In this document: positions 1-7,458 of the stretch, in pieces
Layout: the number at the start of each line of letters is the position of its first letter
Numbering within the stretch: position 1 is the first letter of the stretch
From: a virus
Length of the DNA stretch: 51,566 nucleotides
Direction: 5' to 3' (one strand)
IMG/VR virus record: IMGVR_UViG_3300020034_000025
Span: 1 to 51,566 of that record
Notes under the pieces: generated by a model
Databases searched by the model: none
Told to the model about the DNA's origin: nothing
Seen by the model: the letters and a program-made list of their open reading frames with translations, nothing else
Translations under genes and position numbers: made by a program

Positions 1-158
1 GGCGGTGCGGGAGCGGGGTGGGGATTCGGTGTATTCGCTTTGGTGTTCCGGTATTGCCCATAGCTGAACCCTCCTGTTGTTGGCATTGGGGTTTCCTTTC
101 CGGTGCCCGCCGGATTGTGTCCCCAGTAGTGCTCTTCGTCGATCCAGTACGCTGTCAT
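1..158 (-). CDS. Partial early-operon protein, cut by the left edge
   Basis: An open frame begins with ATG at 158 and stays open to base 1 (52 codons), so the C-terminus lies outside the window. The ATG overlaps the stop of the methyltransferase gene (ATGA), the coupling used throughout this operon. The N-terminus reads MTAYWIDEEHYWGH and is then rich in Gly, Pro and Thr. I do not recognise it. Its main meaning is that the operon continues to the left. Confidence 0.6.
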   Translation of the reverse strand, partial: MTAYWIDEEHYWGHNPAGTGKETPMPTTGGFSYGQYRNTKANTPNPHPAPAP

Positions 159-1447
159 GCGTTGTCCATGAGGGTTTGGTTGGGTGTCAGGCCGTAGTCG
201 ATTTGGAGGTTTTCGCCTAGGCGTTGTGATGCGAGTGCGGCGTTCCTAATGTCGAGGTCGATGCCGATGCTGTCGCGGTTGTTGTTGTGTGCGACTAGGA
301 GGGTTGTGCCTGTCCCTGCGAAGGGGTCTAGGACTACACCGGGGCGCCAGGCGTTGTGTCCGCAGTCAGACCAACCGACCGTCTCGCTTATTCGGCTGAA
401 CGTGGCACCTGTTGCTCGACGTTTGGCGTGGGGGTCACGCCACGGTTCGAAAGCGCTGCGTCCGCTGAGGTTCTCATTGCGCGGCTTGCCGTTGGCTAGC
501 GCCTGCGCTTTGACGATGCGCCGTGAGGGTTCTCCGCAGACGGTGCAGACCCGTTCGGGGCACATTGCCTTGATGGGGCGTTCGCAGAGTTCGGGTGGGT
601 AGACGGCGTAGTGGGAGCCCTTGTATCCGCGGGTGGTGATTTTCCACCAGTCGAGCGGCGGCGCTCCTGCGGGGTTTGACTTCATCTTGTCGGACGGGTT
701 GCTCGGATCGGTGTGGTGGCCGGGCGCGCCGCGGTTAAACGTCGCTGGTTTAGATCCGGCGTCGGTTGCGGCTAACGGGTGCTTTAGCTGTTCTCGCACT
801 GCGTCGAGGTCGAACCACCGCTTAGCCGACTTGCACGCAACGATCAGATACGACGTCGCGGGGCGGAACTTGTCGCCTAAGGCACCAACGGGGGGGTTGG
901 GTCGTACCCAGTGGACGAGGTTGCGGATGCGCCATTGACCCGCGGGTGAGGGTTGGCCGGTTAGGAGGTTGATGCCGTAGGCGAGGGACCAGGCGTAGAG
1001 GGTGGGGATACCGGTTAGCGATTTGGGGAGTGGCCAGCCGATTCCGCCTTTGCGTGCCCCGTAGCGGTCACCTCCACTGAAACTGTTGTAACCGGAGCGG
1101 TTGCGTGTGGCGCTCCCCTCATATCTGGATTGGAGTTCCCGCCATCCTCCGTCGCGGTAGTCGCCGCCTGCGCCACCGGAACCGGCGTAGGTGTCGCCTA
1201 GCTCGACACACAGCGACCCGTGCGGGGCGAGTACCCGTGCTAGCTCCGCGGTGAGGGTTAGCAATGTGTCGATGAACTCGGCTGGGGTCCGTTCGCTGCC
1301 TATCTCGTAGCGTTTGAGGGGGTGGTCGTCGGGGAGGTAGGAACGCAACGCGAGGAACGGCGGTGACGTCATACAGAGGTCGACGCTGCGGTCTGGGAGT
1401 TCCTCGAGGCGCTGGTGTACGTCACCGATGAGGAGACGGGCGGTCAC
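155..1447 (-). CDS. Site-specific DNA methyltransferase (N4-cytosine/N6-adenine type)
   Basis: 430 aa starting with GTG that overlaps the upstream stop. The catalytic motif TSPP lies at residues 27-30 near the N-terminus and the SAM-binding motif DPFAGTGTT at residues 374-382 near the C-terminus. This order is typical of beta-class amino methyltransferases of the N6_N4_Mtase family, which transfer a methyl group from SAM to an exocyclic amine of A or C. A Cys-rich stretch (CPERVCTVCGE, about residues 294-304) with a later CGH may bind zinc. No restriction endonuclease is encoded nearby, so it is a solitary methylase. Protection of phage DNA from host restriction is the usual explanation but is inferred here. 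Target sequence unknown. Confidence 0.9.
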   Translation of the reverse strand: MTARLLIGDVHQRLEELPDRSVDLCMTSPPFLALRSYLPDDHPLKRYEIGSERTPAEFIDTLLTLTAELARVLAPHGSLCVELGDTYAGSGGAGGDYRDGGWRELQSRYEGSATRNRSGYNSFSGGDRYGARKGGIGWPLPKSLTGIPTLYAWSLAYGINLLTGQPSPAGQWRIRNLVHWVRPNPPVGALGDKFRPATSYLIVACKSAKRWFDLDAVREQLKHPLAATDAGSKPATFNRGAPGHHTDPSNPSDKMKSNPAGAPPLDWWKITTRGYKGSHYAVYPPELCERPIKAMCPERVCTVCGEPSRRIVKAQALANGKPRNENLSGRSAFEPWRDPHAKRRATGATFSRISETVGWSDCGHNAWRPGVVLDPFAGTGTTLLVAHNNNRDSIGIDLDIRNAALASQRLGENLQIDYGLTPNQTLMDNA

Positions 1448-1641
1448 GTGACGTCCTGCCAGAGCTTCTCTTTAACCTCAACGATGAACTCGGCGAACAC
1501 GTCATTAACGGCGTTGGCGATGTCGTCTGTGTAGTGGGCTGGGCAGTCTGGGAGGTGCTTGCCGCTTGTGGCGTATTCGATGAGGCAGTCGCATTCGAGG
1601 ATGCCTGTTAGCGCTTCTCGTACGCGTTCGGAGAAGGTCAC
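1444..1641 (-). CDS. Small protein of unknown function
   Basis: 65 aa, starting with GTG inside the stop of the upstream gene (GTGA) and itself overlapping the methyltransferase start. It contains two closely placed cysteines (ECDC) and an acidic helical C-terminal half ending KEKLWQDVT. No family recognised. The coupled position within the early operon and normal codon pattern support it as real. Confidence 0.65.
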   Translation of the reverse strand: MTFSERVREALTGILECDCLIEYATSGKHLPDCPAHYTDDIANAVNDVFAEFIVEVKEKLWQDVT

Positions 1642-2213
1642 GCGGCGGCCTTGAGGTCTTCGCTACAGAGGTCGCAGAGTCCGAGGTTGGTGGTCGCGGT
1701 GGTGGAGTCGCATCGCCAGCACCTGTCTGCGGTGTTCTCTTGTGACCACTGGTCGACGGTGAGGTCTTCGAAGAACCCGCGCCAATCGCTGGTGTGGTTT
1801 CGCTCTATCTCGCGGTCGATGGCCTGGCCTAGTTCCGCCATCTGTTGCGCTGCGCGTTGCATTTCGCTAGCGAAGGTGCCCCACTGTTCGGTCCACCCTG
1901 AGAGCGCGTTGACGAACCCTTGCGCGGCGGCGTAGATGACCTGTTGCGCCAATGAGTGCGCGGTTCCTTCCGCGATGAGGACGTTCGCGGATAGCGGTTC
2001 GTTTTCGTATTCGGGTCCCCATTGCCAGGTGACCGCGCAGCGCTGGTATTCGGTTACGTCTGCGTTGAACGTTGTGACGTCTTCGCCTGAGCGGAGTTGT
2101 GTCCAGAGTTCAACGGAGGTGGGCCGGTAGACACGGAGGGTGTCTCTGCCTTTGGCGATGCGGAGTGTCCTGCCGTCGTGGGGTCCGCCGATGGCGTACA
2201 GCTCGTCGTTCAC
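1638..2213 (-). CDS. Unknown protein with C-terminal zinc-ribbon-like motif
   Basis: 191 aa, GTG start overlapping the previous stop (GTGA at 2210-2213). The N-terminus begins MNDELYAIGGPHDGRTLRI; the GGP(H/W)DG element occurs in many short actinophage and actinobacterial proteins of unknown role. The middle is helical and Gln/Ala-rich. The C-terminus has two CxxC pairs (CWRC and CDLC, about residues 166-183), consistent with a zinc ribbon. DNA- or protein-binding is plausible but not shown. Confidence 0.75.
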   Translation of the reverse strand: MNDELYAIGGPHDGRTLRIAKGRDTLRVYRPTSVELWTQLRSGEDVTTFNADVTEYQRCAVTWQWGPEYENEPLSANVLIAEGTAHSLAQQVIYAAAQGFVNALSGWTEQWGTFASEMQRAAQQMAELGQAIDREIERNHTSDWRGFFEDLTVDQWSQENTADRCWRCDSTTATTNLGLCDLCSEDLKAAA

Positions 2214-2431
2214 GGTTCACACCCGACGTGTACATAGGACCCGTCAGACAGGCACGAGAGGCTTTGTCCTACGTGGATACCTAGGTTGCATTCTTCGCAG
2301 TGACCATCGAAGCGTGCGTATATGCCGCTGCGTTCAACGGTGACGCGGGGGGCGGGTTCGATGTTCCCCTCTTCCATGCAATCCCAGCAGTTCGCCGGTT
2401 TAGGAAACCCGTGCTCGCATGCGTAGGTCAT
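2210..2431 (-). CDS. Small Cys-rich protein, probable zinc finger
   Basis: 73 aa. The frame is open further upstream, but the ATG at 2431 is preferred because it overlaps the stop of the 48-aa gene (ATGA) and because the residues before it look non-native (Arg/Pro-rich). It carries several metal-ligand-like cysteines: CEHG, CWDC, CEECN and a final CEP. No family recognised. It is one of at least five small Cys-pair proteins in this operon. Confidence 0.65.
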   Translation of the reverse strand: MTYACEHGFPKPANCWDCMEEGNIEPAPRVTVERSGIYARFDGHCEECNLGIHVGQSLSCLSDGSYVHVGCEP

Positions 2432-2574
2432 CTGCGGGATACCTCGTCGAGCGCGACGGAGACCCGCTCGAGCCAGTACCACACGCGGTGGGGTCTGCCG
2501 TGGTCGAAGTTCCCGAAATGGCGGTCGTTCCATTGGCCGATACGAGCTGACAGGTAGGTGCAGACGTGGCGCAT
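2428..2574 (-). CDS. 48-aa protein of unknown function
   Basis: Very small frame starting with ATG at 2574, three bases past the stop of the upstream gene (TGAACATG), and overlapping the next gene by ATGA. The sequence begins MRHVCTYLSARIGQWNDRHF and is rich in Arg, His and Trp, ending in a helical LERVSVALDEVSRR. A longer upstream extension in the same frame looks like antisense noise. Support is position and coupling only. Confidence 0.5.
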   Translation of the reverse strand: MRHVCTYLSARIGQWNDRHFGNFDHGRPHRVWYWLERVSVALDEVSRR

Positions 2575-2576
2575 GT

Positions 2577-2849
2577 TCACCCGTCGACTCCGGGGACGAC
2601 GACCTGAACATCGGGGGTGAAGTTGAGCGCTTCCGCCGGTATCTCGATCGTGACTTCCGGTCGAAGCGGTTTGAACGCCTGGTCCGGAATCGAGATTTTG
2701 AGTTGTACGACGGTCCCGCGGTGCATCACAGGCCGTTTCTGTGTGACTCCTGCGACCTTGATCGCTCGGAGCGAGTAGTTCCCGTTGTCGTCGCGGTAGT
2801 AGTTCGACCATTCAGGTTCGATGCGTAACCAACAGGTAGCGGTGGCCAT
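2577..2849 (-). CDS. Protein of unknown function, beta-rich
   Basis: 90 aa, ATG at 2849 overlapping the upstream stop (TAATG). It begins MATATCWLRIEPEWSNYY and has alternating hydrophobic strands (VVQLKISIP, PEVTIEIPAEAL, PDVQVVVPG), suggesting a small beta fold. No homologous family recognised. The residues upstream of this ATG in the same frame are basic and Pro-rich and are excluded. Confidence 0.65.
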   Translation of the reverse strand: MATATCWLRIEPEWSNYYRDDNGNYSLRAIKVAGVTQKRPVMHRGTVVQLKISIPDQAFKPLRPEVTIEIPAEALNFTPDVQVVVPGVDG

Positions 2850-3022
2850 TAGATGTCGCGGTCCATGTCGCGGTAATCGACCCTGATTTGGCCGCCGTTG
2901 CGGCGTGTCTGCCACCCTGTGAGCAGCAGAAACGAGACGAGTAAGACGACTGCGAGGGTGAGTGCCCCTGCGAGGAAGATCCCCGCGGATGCCAGCCCGC
3001 CACAGGCGGCAGTGGTAGACAT
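2849..3022 (-). CDS. Single-pass membrane protein, 57 aa
   Basis: The ATG at 3022 is chosen because a purine-rich ribosome-binding site (GAAGGAG) lies just before it. The N-terminus MSTTAACGGLAS is followed by a hydrophobic segment of about 24 residues (GIFLAGALTLAVVLLVSFLLL, approximate), then a basic, polar tail ending DYRDMDRDI. That topology fits one transmembrane helix. Function unknown. It is the first gene after a hairpin (3065-3098), so its expression may be set apart from the gene upstream. Confidence 0.65.
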   Translation of the reverse strand: MSTTAACGGLASAGIFLAGALTLAVVLLVSFLLLTGWQTRRNGGQIRVDYRDMDRDI

Positions 3023-3064
3023 GGTGCGCTCCTTCTCCGTTTGCGACGGGGGTTGGAGGGTTGG

Positions 3065-3098
3065 CCTGGTGGGGTCGACGACCGCCGACCCCACCAGG
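3065..3098 (-). terminator. Hairpin, 13-bp perfect stem
   Basis: The arms at 3065-3077 and 3086-3098 (CCTGGTGGGGTCG and its exact complement) enclose an 8-nt loop. It lies in the 118-bp gap between the gene ending at 3141 and the gene starting at 3022. There is no U-tract, so it could attenuate transcription or protect RNA ends instead of terminating. Confidence 0.6.
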
Positions 3099-3140
3099 GA
3101 TCTGGTTGCTAGCTAGACGGGTGCCTGTAAGCCGCAGGCC

Positions 3141-3671
3141 CTAGATCACGTCGGTTCCGACGAGCGGGGCGAACAAGTCCCCCGTCGGGGCCGGCTGGTC
3201 CCCTCCCTGAGGCGCCTGCTGGCCGCTGGGCTGCCCCTGGTCCCCCAGCAGCGCAGACACCGCGGGCGGCCGGTACTGGGCCTTGTGGAGCTTCTGAGGG
3301 GACATCCCCACTTGCTCCGGTGGCTTGTCGTCGTACCACTGCAAAGCCAGGGCCCCACCGTTCTCCAGACCCTGCGCGCTCGCTGCGATGACAGCGTCTC
3401 GGACCGCCTGGCGGGCCTGACCCTTGATGTACATCTTGCGTAAGCCGTTGTCGTCGGGGTTGTCGGGGTTACGTTCGCTGGTTTCGCCGGTAACGACGAT
3501 CTGCATTTGTGGTTTCTTGTCCTCGTAGAACAGGGGAAGGCGGGTCTTGAAATCGACGCGTTGGACGGCTTCGACGTTGGTGATTCGGTCGATGGTTACG
3601 GTGTGTCCCTTGTACTGCGGCTTGGTAGCGGGGACACCAGCGCCCATGAGCAGGGCGTTCGGGTCGGTCAT
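3141..3671 (-). CDS. Early protein next to the exonuclease, unknown (possible ssDNA-binding role)
   Basis: 176 aa with a ribosome-binding site (GGGAGC) before the ATG. The first 120 residues mix strands and helices (YKGHTVTIDRI, PQMQIVVTGETS, MYIKGQARQAVRDAVIAA). The C-terminal 50 residues are low-complexity, rich in Gln, Gly and Pro, and end in a hydrophobic/acidic tip (DLFAPLVGTDVI). A folded domain plus disordered tail with a terminal tip recalls single-stranded DNA-binding proteins, and the neighbouring gene is a Cas4/RecB-type nuclease. That role is an inference from layout; I see no OB-fold signature. Confidence 0.8.
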   Translation of the reverse strand: MTDPNALLMGAGVPATKPQYKGHTVTIDRITNVEAVQRVDFKTRLPLFYEDKKPQMQIVVTGETSERNPDNPDDNGLRKMYIKGQARQAVRDAVIAASAQGLENGGALALQWYDDKPPEQVGMSPQKLHKAQYRPPAVSALLGDQGQPSGQQAPQGGDQPAPTGDLFAPLVGTDVI

Positions 3672-3723
3672 CTAGCTCCCTTGTTGGGGTTTTGGGGGTG
3701 TGGGTGGTTGGTAAGCTGCCGAA

Positions 3724-3948
3724 ATGTTGTGCAATTACCCTCGTATCTGGCGGCTTCGGCGACGCGCCAGAAGGAACAGCCCGCGGCGTCTCGCAGCGAT
3801 CGCGGGGCGCCCGTGGCACTACCGGTGGCGGTACGACGCAGGTGTGCGTACGTGCGATGTGGCGGTGAGGTGGGGTGACCGCTGGTTGCACCTGTGGGGT
3901 TGGGTGACCCGCAGCGACGCGGCGTACCAGCGGCGTTCCTCGAGCTAG
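3724..3948 (+). CDS. Small, very basic plus-strand protein (tentative)
   Basis: 74 aa on the strand opposite to the operon, filling the only gap in it (3672-3944). It is Arg- and Trp-rich (RRRARRNSPRR; WHYRWRYDAG). Its TAG stop shares the bases CTAG with the stop of the convergent exonuclease gene. There is no clear ribosome-binding site. The alternative is that this gap only holds a promoter and leader for the gene starting at 3671. Confidence 0.4.
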   Translation: MLCNYPRIWRLRRRARRNSPRRLAAIAGRPWHYRWRYDAGVRTCDVAVRWGDRWLHLWGWVTRSDAAYQRRSSS

Positions 3949-5729
3949 GCGGCGTTGACTCCGTGGCCGACCGCTACACAGGCGGCTAGGAGGACGTCAC
4001 CGCAGAGGTCGTCGTAGGTGACGGGGACCTTCACTCCGAGGCGCTTCGCTACGCGTTTGCCGCGGCGGAGCGCTTCTAGCTTCGTTGCCTTTGTGACGGT
4101 GCCTGTTGTTGGCATCGCCGCTAGTAGCGCCTTCTCCATGTCTTTGACGCCGCGGATGTCCACTCCGCTTCCGGACCAGTGGGCTACGATCACTCCGGCG
4201 GGCGCTGACACTTGTGTCACTACCGCTTGGAGCGCTAGGTAATGTTCTCTGCTCATGACCGCAGCCGCGCAGCGTGCCGTTTCCGCGCACTTATGGGCGA
4301 GAACGTCGTCGTCGAGGAGACTCAACAGCGCCCGGCCTTTGGTGGCCCAGCCTTCCGCTTCCGCTTTCGGGTTTGGGCGTGGCTTTGGCCGGTCGTCTTG
4401 TTCTGGTTGGGGTGGCTGGTCGTCTTCGTCTGGTTTCTCCGGGGGGAACGGAAGGCCGTATAGCCCTTCCATGTCCCAGCACCATTGTTCGATGGCCGGT
4501 AGGTGTTCGGGCTCCACGTCACCGCTTTTGAACGTGGGAACACCTACCGGCCATCCGATGGGTAGGGGGCGGCCTGCGGCGGTTTCAACGATTAGAGCTA
4601 CTCGGGAGCGAGCATGCCCAACAAAGTCGAAGTCTGTACCTGGCTCCGCCATTTCGTTTACAGCATTTGGAACGTCCCCGCGTGTGTCGGGGTCATCGTC
4701 GTTATCGCCGCTGACATCCTCACCAACCAGCAGAACGGGTTTATCAACGTGCTGGTCTGTTTGGGGTTCATCTACGGAGCGTGCTACCTGCTCGCTTTCG
4801 TGGTCTATTACGGCGCGTGTGGGGCGCGGCGCTGGTAGACCGACAGCTTTCCTGGCGACGCTCTCACCGTCGCGGCGGATACGCCACGTCTCAAAGAGCC
4901 CTAGGAACGCGTGCCGTGCGTCTGCGATTTCGACCGGGTAGAGCCTGTATCCGTCGTCGGCGGTGATACTGACGATCGCGCCGTGTTGGACCTCTGGCGG
5001 GTCGACTCGCTCGAGGTCGCCTTGTTCGTTGGTGATGACGACGTATTCGCCTGACGCATACCCGCCAAGCTGGCAGACCTCTTCGGGGTAGGCGCCGTGC
5101 GCTGACCCGCGGCTTTTCCAATCGACGATGGTCAACCCGTAGGGCTCGTCGCAGGTCGGGCAGATGGCGTCTGGGAACTCGACTAGCGCGTCCGCGGTAC
5201 CGGCGAAACCGAGCGTCCGGTTGATGACTACGAATTCGGTCATGCGCCACCGGGGCGACCACTCTTCAACGAACAGTTCACATGCGGGGATGAACGGTCG
5301 CACGTCGTCGTCGTGTAGCTCAGGTGCGAGGCGGATACCTGCGGCTAACCCTTCGACGACGCTGTGTACACCTGTCCCGCGGTCACCTGCTCGAGCTAGG
5401 TCCCGTTCAGGCGCTGTAGCAACCATCGTGAACGCCTGCTCTGGGTGCATCGCGGCTAGCTGTGCGATGTTCTCGCTGACGTAGGCGGCTGCGCGGTAGG
5501 CGTCGAGGGGGACGACTAGACCTGACGGTGTCTTTTTCCGCCACGGTTTCGACCACGCCTTTTTGATGGTCGTAACCGCGGGTACCGCATCGGTCATCTC
5601 TGGCCACTTGTGGTCTGCGGGTAGCGGGTCGCGGTACCACCTGGCGCCGGAGCGCTTCGTACGGAATATGTCTGGATCGATGGGACCTCTAAGCAGTCCC
5701 GGCATCACCAGCCTTAGCGGTACCTTCAC
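3945..5729 (-). CDS. PD-(D/E)XK exonuclease, Cas4/RecB-like
   Basis: Up to 594 aa. Starts at GTG 5729 and ATG 5705 are both possible; the latter gives MPGLLRGPIDPD and overlaps the upstream gene less. The nuclease core is in the first half: GFAGTADALVEF (the Asp of motif II), then TIVDWKSRG (D-x-K of motif III), then EVCQLGGYASG (QxxxY motif). These are the hallmarks of the RecB/Cas4 family, which degrades or resects DNA ends. The second half (after about residue 330) is acidic and Pro-rich followed by a separate Ala-rich helical domain that I cannot assign. In related phages this nuclease works in recombination or genome replication; no annealing protein is recognisable beside it. Confidence 0.85.
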   Translation of the reverse strand: MKVPLRLVMPGLLRGPIDPDIFRTKRSGARWYRDPLPADHKWPEMTDAVPAVTTIKKAWSKPWRKKTPSGLVVPLDAYRAAAYVSENIAQLAAMHPEQAFTMVATAPERDLARAGDRGTGVHSVVEGLAAGIRLAPELHDDDVRPFIPACELFVEEWSPRWRMTEFVVINRTLGFAGTADALVEFPDAICPTCDEPYGLTIVDWKSRGSAHGAYPEEVCQLGGYASGEYVVITNEQGDLERVDPPEVQHGAIVSITADDGYRLYPVEIADARHAFLGLFETWRIRRDGESVARKAVGLPAPRPTRAVIDHESEQVARSVDEPQTDQHVDKPVLLVGEDVSGDNDDDPDTRGDVPNAVNEMAEPGTDFDFVGHARSRVALIVETAAGRPLPIGWPVGVPTFKSGDVEPEHLPAIEQWCWDMEGLYGLPFPPEKPDEDDQPPQPEQDDRPKPRPNPKAEAEGWATKGRALLSLLDDDVLAHKCAETARCAAAVMSREHYLALQAVVTQVSAPAGVIVAHWSGSGVDIRGVKDMEKALLAAMPTTGTVTKATKLEALRRGKRVAKRLGVKVPVTYDDLCGDVLLAACVAVGHGVNAA

Positions 5730-5877
5730 CTTCGTAGTGAATGTTCATGTCGCTAAACGCACCAGGGGCAGAGGGCGCGTCGCACCAGATGCAACACCAG
5801 CCAGGCGGGTCAGGTCGCCACGTGTGTAGGCATCGCTGTTGCCGTCTATGCCGAAGCCACAGGCGAAGGCGTCTCAC
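5689..5877 (-). CDS. Small zinc-finger-like protein
   Basis: 62 aa starting with GTG that overlaps the upstream stop (GTGA). It has a basic N-terminus, then a CLHTW...CCIWCDAP element with Cys/His spacing of a zinc finger, then an acidic tail. Similar short proteins with C-x-x-C-(D/G)-A-P are common in actinophages and have no established function. It overlaps the start of the exonuclease gene by 17-41 bases, so translation is probably coupled. Confidence 0.65.
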   Translation of the reverse strand: MRRLRLWLRHRRQQRCLHTWRPDPPGWCCIWCDAPSAPGAFSDMNIHYEGEGTAKAGDAGTA

Positions 5878-6050
5878 TCGTCACCGAACCCGTAGGGGTA
5901 AGCGTCGTTGTCGTCGTAGTAGTTGTCGTCTGCTAGCGGAGACAGTTCGTGCTCTTCGCCGATCCTGTTGAGGTAACCGGCTGCGTGTGCGGCGTAGTCG
6001 AGGCGTCTGTCGTCTGGCATGTCTGCAATTTCGTCGTAGAGGTCAATCAC
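5874..6050 (-). CDS. 58-aa acidic protein of unknown function
   Basis: GTG start at 6050 lies directly after the upstream TAA (TAAGTG) and the gene ends in a GTGA overlap with the next. The translated sequence starts VIDLYDEIADMPDDRR and ends with a Tyr/Asp-rich tail (DDNYYDDNDAYPYGFGDE). Its strongly acidic character with aromatic residues suggests an interaction or mimic-type protein, but nothing specific can be said. Perfect coupling on both sides supports it as a real gene. Confidence 0.6.
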   Translation of the reverse strand: MIDLYDEIADMPDDRRLDYAAHAAGYLNRIGEEHELSPLADDNYYDDNDAYPYGFGDE

Positions 6051-6284
6051 TTACCCTTGCTCCTCTCTGTGTCGGTGTCTGTGGATCATCGCTACGTCTT
6101 CGGCTAGGGACACAACGCGACCGTCAAGGCGTGTCGCTTTGATCCTGTCGAGACGTGCGTCTGCGATGAGCATCGTCCGCGCTTTGGCGTGTAGGCGCCA
6201 CGTGCGTTTGAACTCACGCAAGATCAGCGCGGAGAGTTCACATATGGGGCAGCTAGCGTCGGGTGTGGGTTCGGATGAGGACAT
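6051..6284 (-). CDS. Unknown helical protein with N-terminal CPIC
   Basis: 77 aa from ATG 6284, overlapping the HicA-like gene by 32 bases. It begins MSSSEPTPDASCPICELSAL and is otherwise a basic amphipathic helix followed by IHRHRHREEQG. The single CxxC pair and C-terminal His cluster could bind metal. No family recognised. Confidence 0.6.
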   Translation of the reverse strand: MSSSEPTPDASCPICELSALILREFKRTWRLHAKARTMLIADARLDRIKATRLDGRVVSLAEDVAMIHRHRHREEQG

Positions 6285-6759
6285 CTGTTACCCGGTACGC
6301 GGCTAGTTCTTTGCGTGCAGCTTCGATCGCGGTGGCTGCTCGTTTGTAGACGGACGGGTCGCGGTCGCGGGTGGTGGCGTCTCGTTCGATGTCGCCTAGT
6401 TCTGTGCGGAGCTTGACTGCTGCTCGACGCACGTCACCCTTGCTTGTTTGGCGTGCCGGTACCGCTCGGAGCGCGGCGCGGGGTTTGCCTTTGACCTGTA
6501 CCGGATATCCGAGCGCTTCGCGTAGCCCCGGGTAGCTCATACCGAGTTTGGTGGCGATGTCTCGGAGGATGGTCGTTGAGACGGATTTGCCTTGCGATGC
6601 GACGACGCCGGCTTGTTGTCCGTTGGGGAACTTGACGCGGACGTGGCTGCCTGTTTGGCGGACGACTATCGCGCCTCGTTTGGTGAGGTAGTCGAACAGC
6701 ACTCGAGCTGGGACGGGTGTGGAGTGCGCGGAGCTAGCGGCTGCACCTGGGGAGGTCAT
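6253..6759 (-). CDS. HicA-like (YcfA-fold) protein with C-terminal helical extension
   Basis: 168 aa, ATG overlapping the previous stop (ATGA). Residues about 18-80 show the HicA pattern: an N-terminal helix (VLFDYLTKRGA), then VVRQTGSHVRVKFPNG with the conserved G-S-H histidine, and a C-terminal KSVSTTILRDIATKLGM helix. HicA proteins are small mRNA interferases with a double-stranded-RNA-binding fold and an essential His in this position. The protein is about twice the normal HicA length because of a basic helical C-terminal half, and no HicB antitoxin is encoded beside it. It may therefore be an RNA-binding protein rather than a toxin. Confidence 0.6.
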   Translation of the reverse strand: MTSPGAAASSAHSTPVPARVLFDYLTKRGAIVVRQTGSHVRVKFPNGQQAGVVASQGKSVSTTILRDIATKLGMSYPGLREALGYPVQVKGKPRAALRAVPARQTSKGDVRRAAVKLRTELGDIERDATTRDRDPSVYKRAATAIEAARKELAAYRVTDVLIRTHTRR

Positions 6760-7103
6760 GCCGCGTCGTTATTGTCTGTGAAGTCGAACGCACGCACCAA
6801 CCCTCCGCATCTTCCTGCGCTTGAGACGGTGTGTCGCCCGTATTCGACTTTGAATCCGTGTGAGACGAGGACGCCGCTGCGGGTGACGCGTCCGGTTGCG
6901 ATGGCTCTGCATCGGGAGCACTGCAAGAGCCATGCGCGGTTGGCTGCTCGTTTCTCTGCTGCCTTTTCTTGTAGGCGCCTGCGTCTCTTGTCTTCTGTGG
7001 TCATCCCTCGCCATGCCATTGGCCGGTTGGCTGGCCGGGCGTCTTCGGCGACTGTTTGAAGTTGGGTGGGGTGGCGCTTGAGCGCCACTGGCGGTGGTTT
7101 CAC
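6756..7103 (-). CDS. Cys-rich protein of unknown function
   Basis: 115 aa. The start is set at GTG 7103 because it overlaps the stop of the HTH gene (GTGA); the long frame upstream is Pro/Arg/His-rich noise. The first half is basic (DKRRRRLQEKAAEKRAANRA). The second has CSRC and a later GRCGG, suggesting a zinc ribbon. An internal ATG at 7019 is an alternative start. It follows the Cro-like gene directly, the position of early regulators or host-takeover proteins in temperate phages, but no function is evident. Confidence 0.55.
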   Translation of the reverse strand: MKPPPVALKRHPTQLQTVAEDARPANRPMAWRGMTTEDKRRRRLQEKAAEKRAANRAWLLQCSRCRAIATGRVTRSGVLVSHGFKVEYGRHTVSSAGRCGGLVRAFDFTDNNDAA

Positions 7104-7333
7104 GCGTGTACCTCGGTTCGGGGCAGGAGGTCGATGACCTCGATACCGAGCGCCTGTGCTATGGCGGTCAGGTCGGCGTGGGTGGGGGTGAGGGTGCCGA
7201 TTTCGACTGCTGATAGCCAGCTGCGGGAGCGGCACACTTGTGCGGCCAGCTGTCGCTGCGTGAGGTCCCGGGCCCGCCGCCAGTTGTGGATTCCTCCACC
7301 GGTGGTTGCGTGGGCGAACACTGGGCGGGGCAT
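7100..7333 (-). CDS. Cro-like HTH regulator (XRE family), first gene of the early operon
   Basis: 77 aa from ATG 7333. It contains a compact Xre helix-turn-helix: RRARDLTQRQLAAQVCRSRSWLSAVEIGTLTP, then a helix TAIAQALGIEVIDLL. No other domain. It faces the repressor gene (7459, plus strand) across a 125-bp gap with an inverted repeat immediately upstream of its start, the geometry of a cI/cro switch. It leads at least 15 same-strand coupled genes. There is no ribosome-binding site before the ATG, so it may be leaderless. Assignment as the Cro-like partner follows from position; which of the two proteins maintains lysogeny is inferred. Confidence 0.8.
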   Translation of the reverse strand: MPRPVFAHATTGGGIHNWRRARDLTQRQLAAQVCRSRSWLSAVEIGTLTPTHADLTAIAQALGIEVIDLLPRTEVHA

Positions 7334-7337
7334 GTCG

Positions 7338-7372
7338 AGTGGTCTACCACTGGGCGTGCTAAAACGTCTACC
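7338..7372. promoter_or_regulatory. Candidate operator: 14-bp inverted repeat plus GTCTACC direct repeat
   Basis: Positions 7338-7351 form a near-perfect palindrome, AGTGGT-CT-ACCACT, just upstream of the Cro-like gene. The heptamer GTCTACC occurs inside it (7342-7348) and again at 7366-7372, 24 bp away, on the same face of the helix after a little over two turns. Located between two divergent HTH genes, this is the likely binding site of one or both. Binding itself is inferred. Confidence 0.5.
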
Positions 7373-7444
7373 TTCCGTCCGAAGTCCTGTCACTTTGACA
7401 CGGAGAGTGGCAGGTGACCCCTTGTCCCACCACCCTCCGGCCGC

Positions 7445-7450
7445 TACCCT
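7445..7450 (+). promoter_or_regulatory. Leaderless-type promoter (-10 TACCCT) of the repressor gene
   Basis: TACCCT fits the actinobacterial -10 pattern TANNNT and ends 8 nt before GTG 7459, so transcription would begin at or next to the start codon. There is no ribosome-binding site before that GTG. A TTGACA at 7395-7400 is too far upstream to be its -35 box and could serve a second promoter. Confidence 0.5.
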
Positions 7451-7458
7451 CCGGAGTC

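Noticed and set aside
155-1447. A restriction-modification system
   Set aside because: Only a methyltransferase is present; neighbours are tiny unknown proteins and no endonuclease motif was found.
4255-4941. Plus-strand 228-aa frame inside the exonuclease gene
   Set aside because: Ser/Arg/Pro-rich shadow of the minus-strand gene, with no start signal; the minus frame has clear nuclease motifs.
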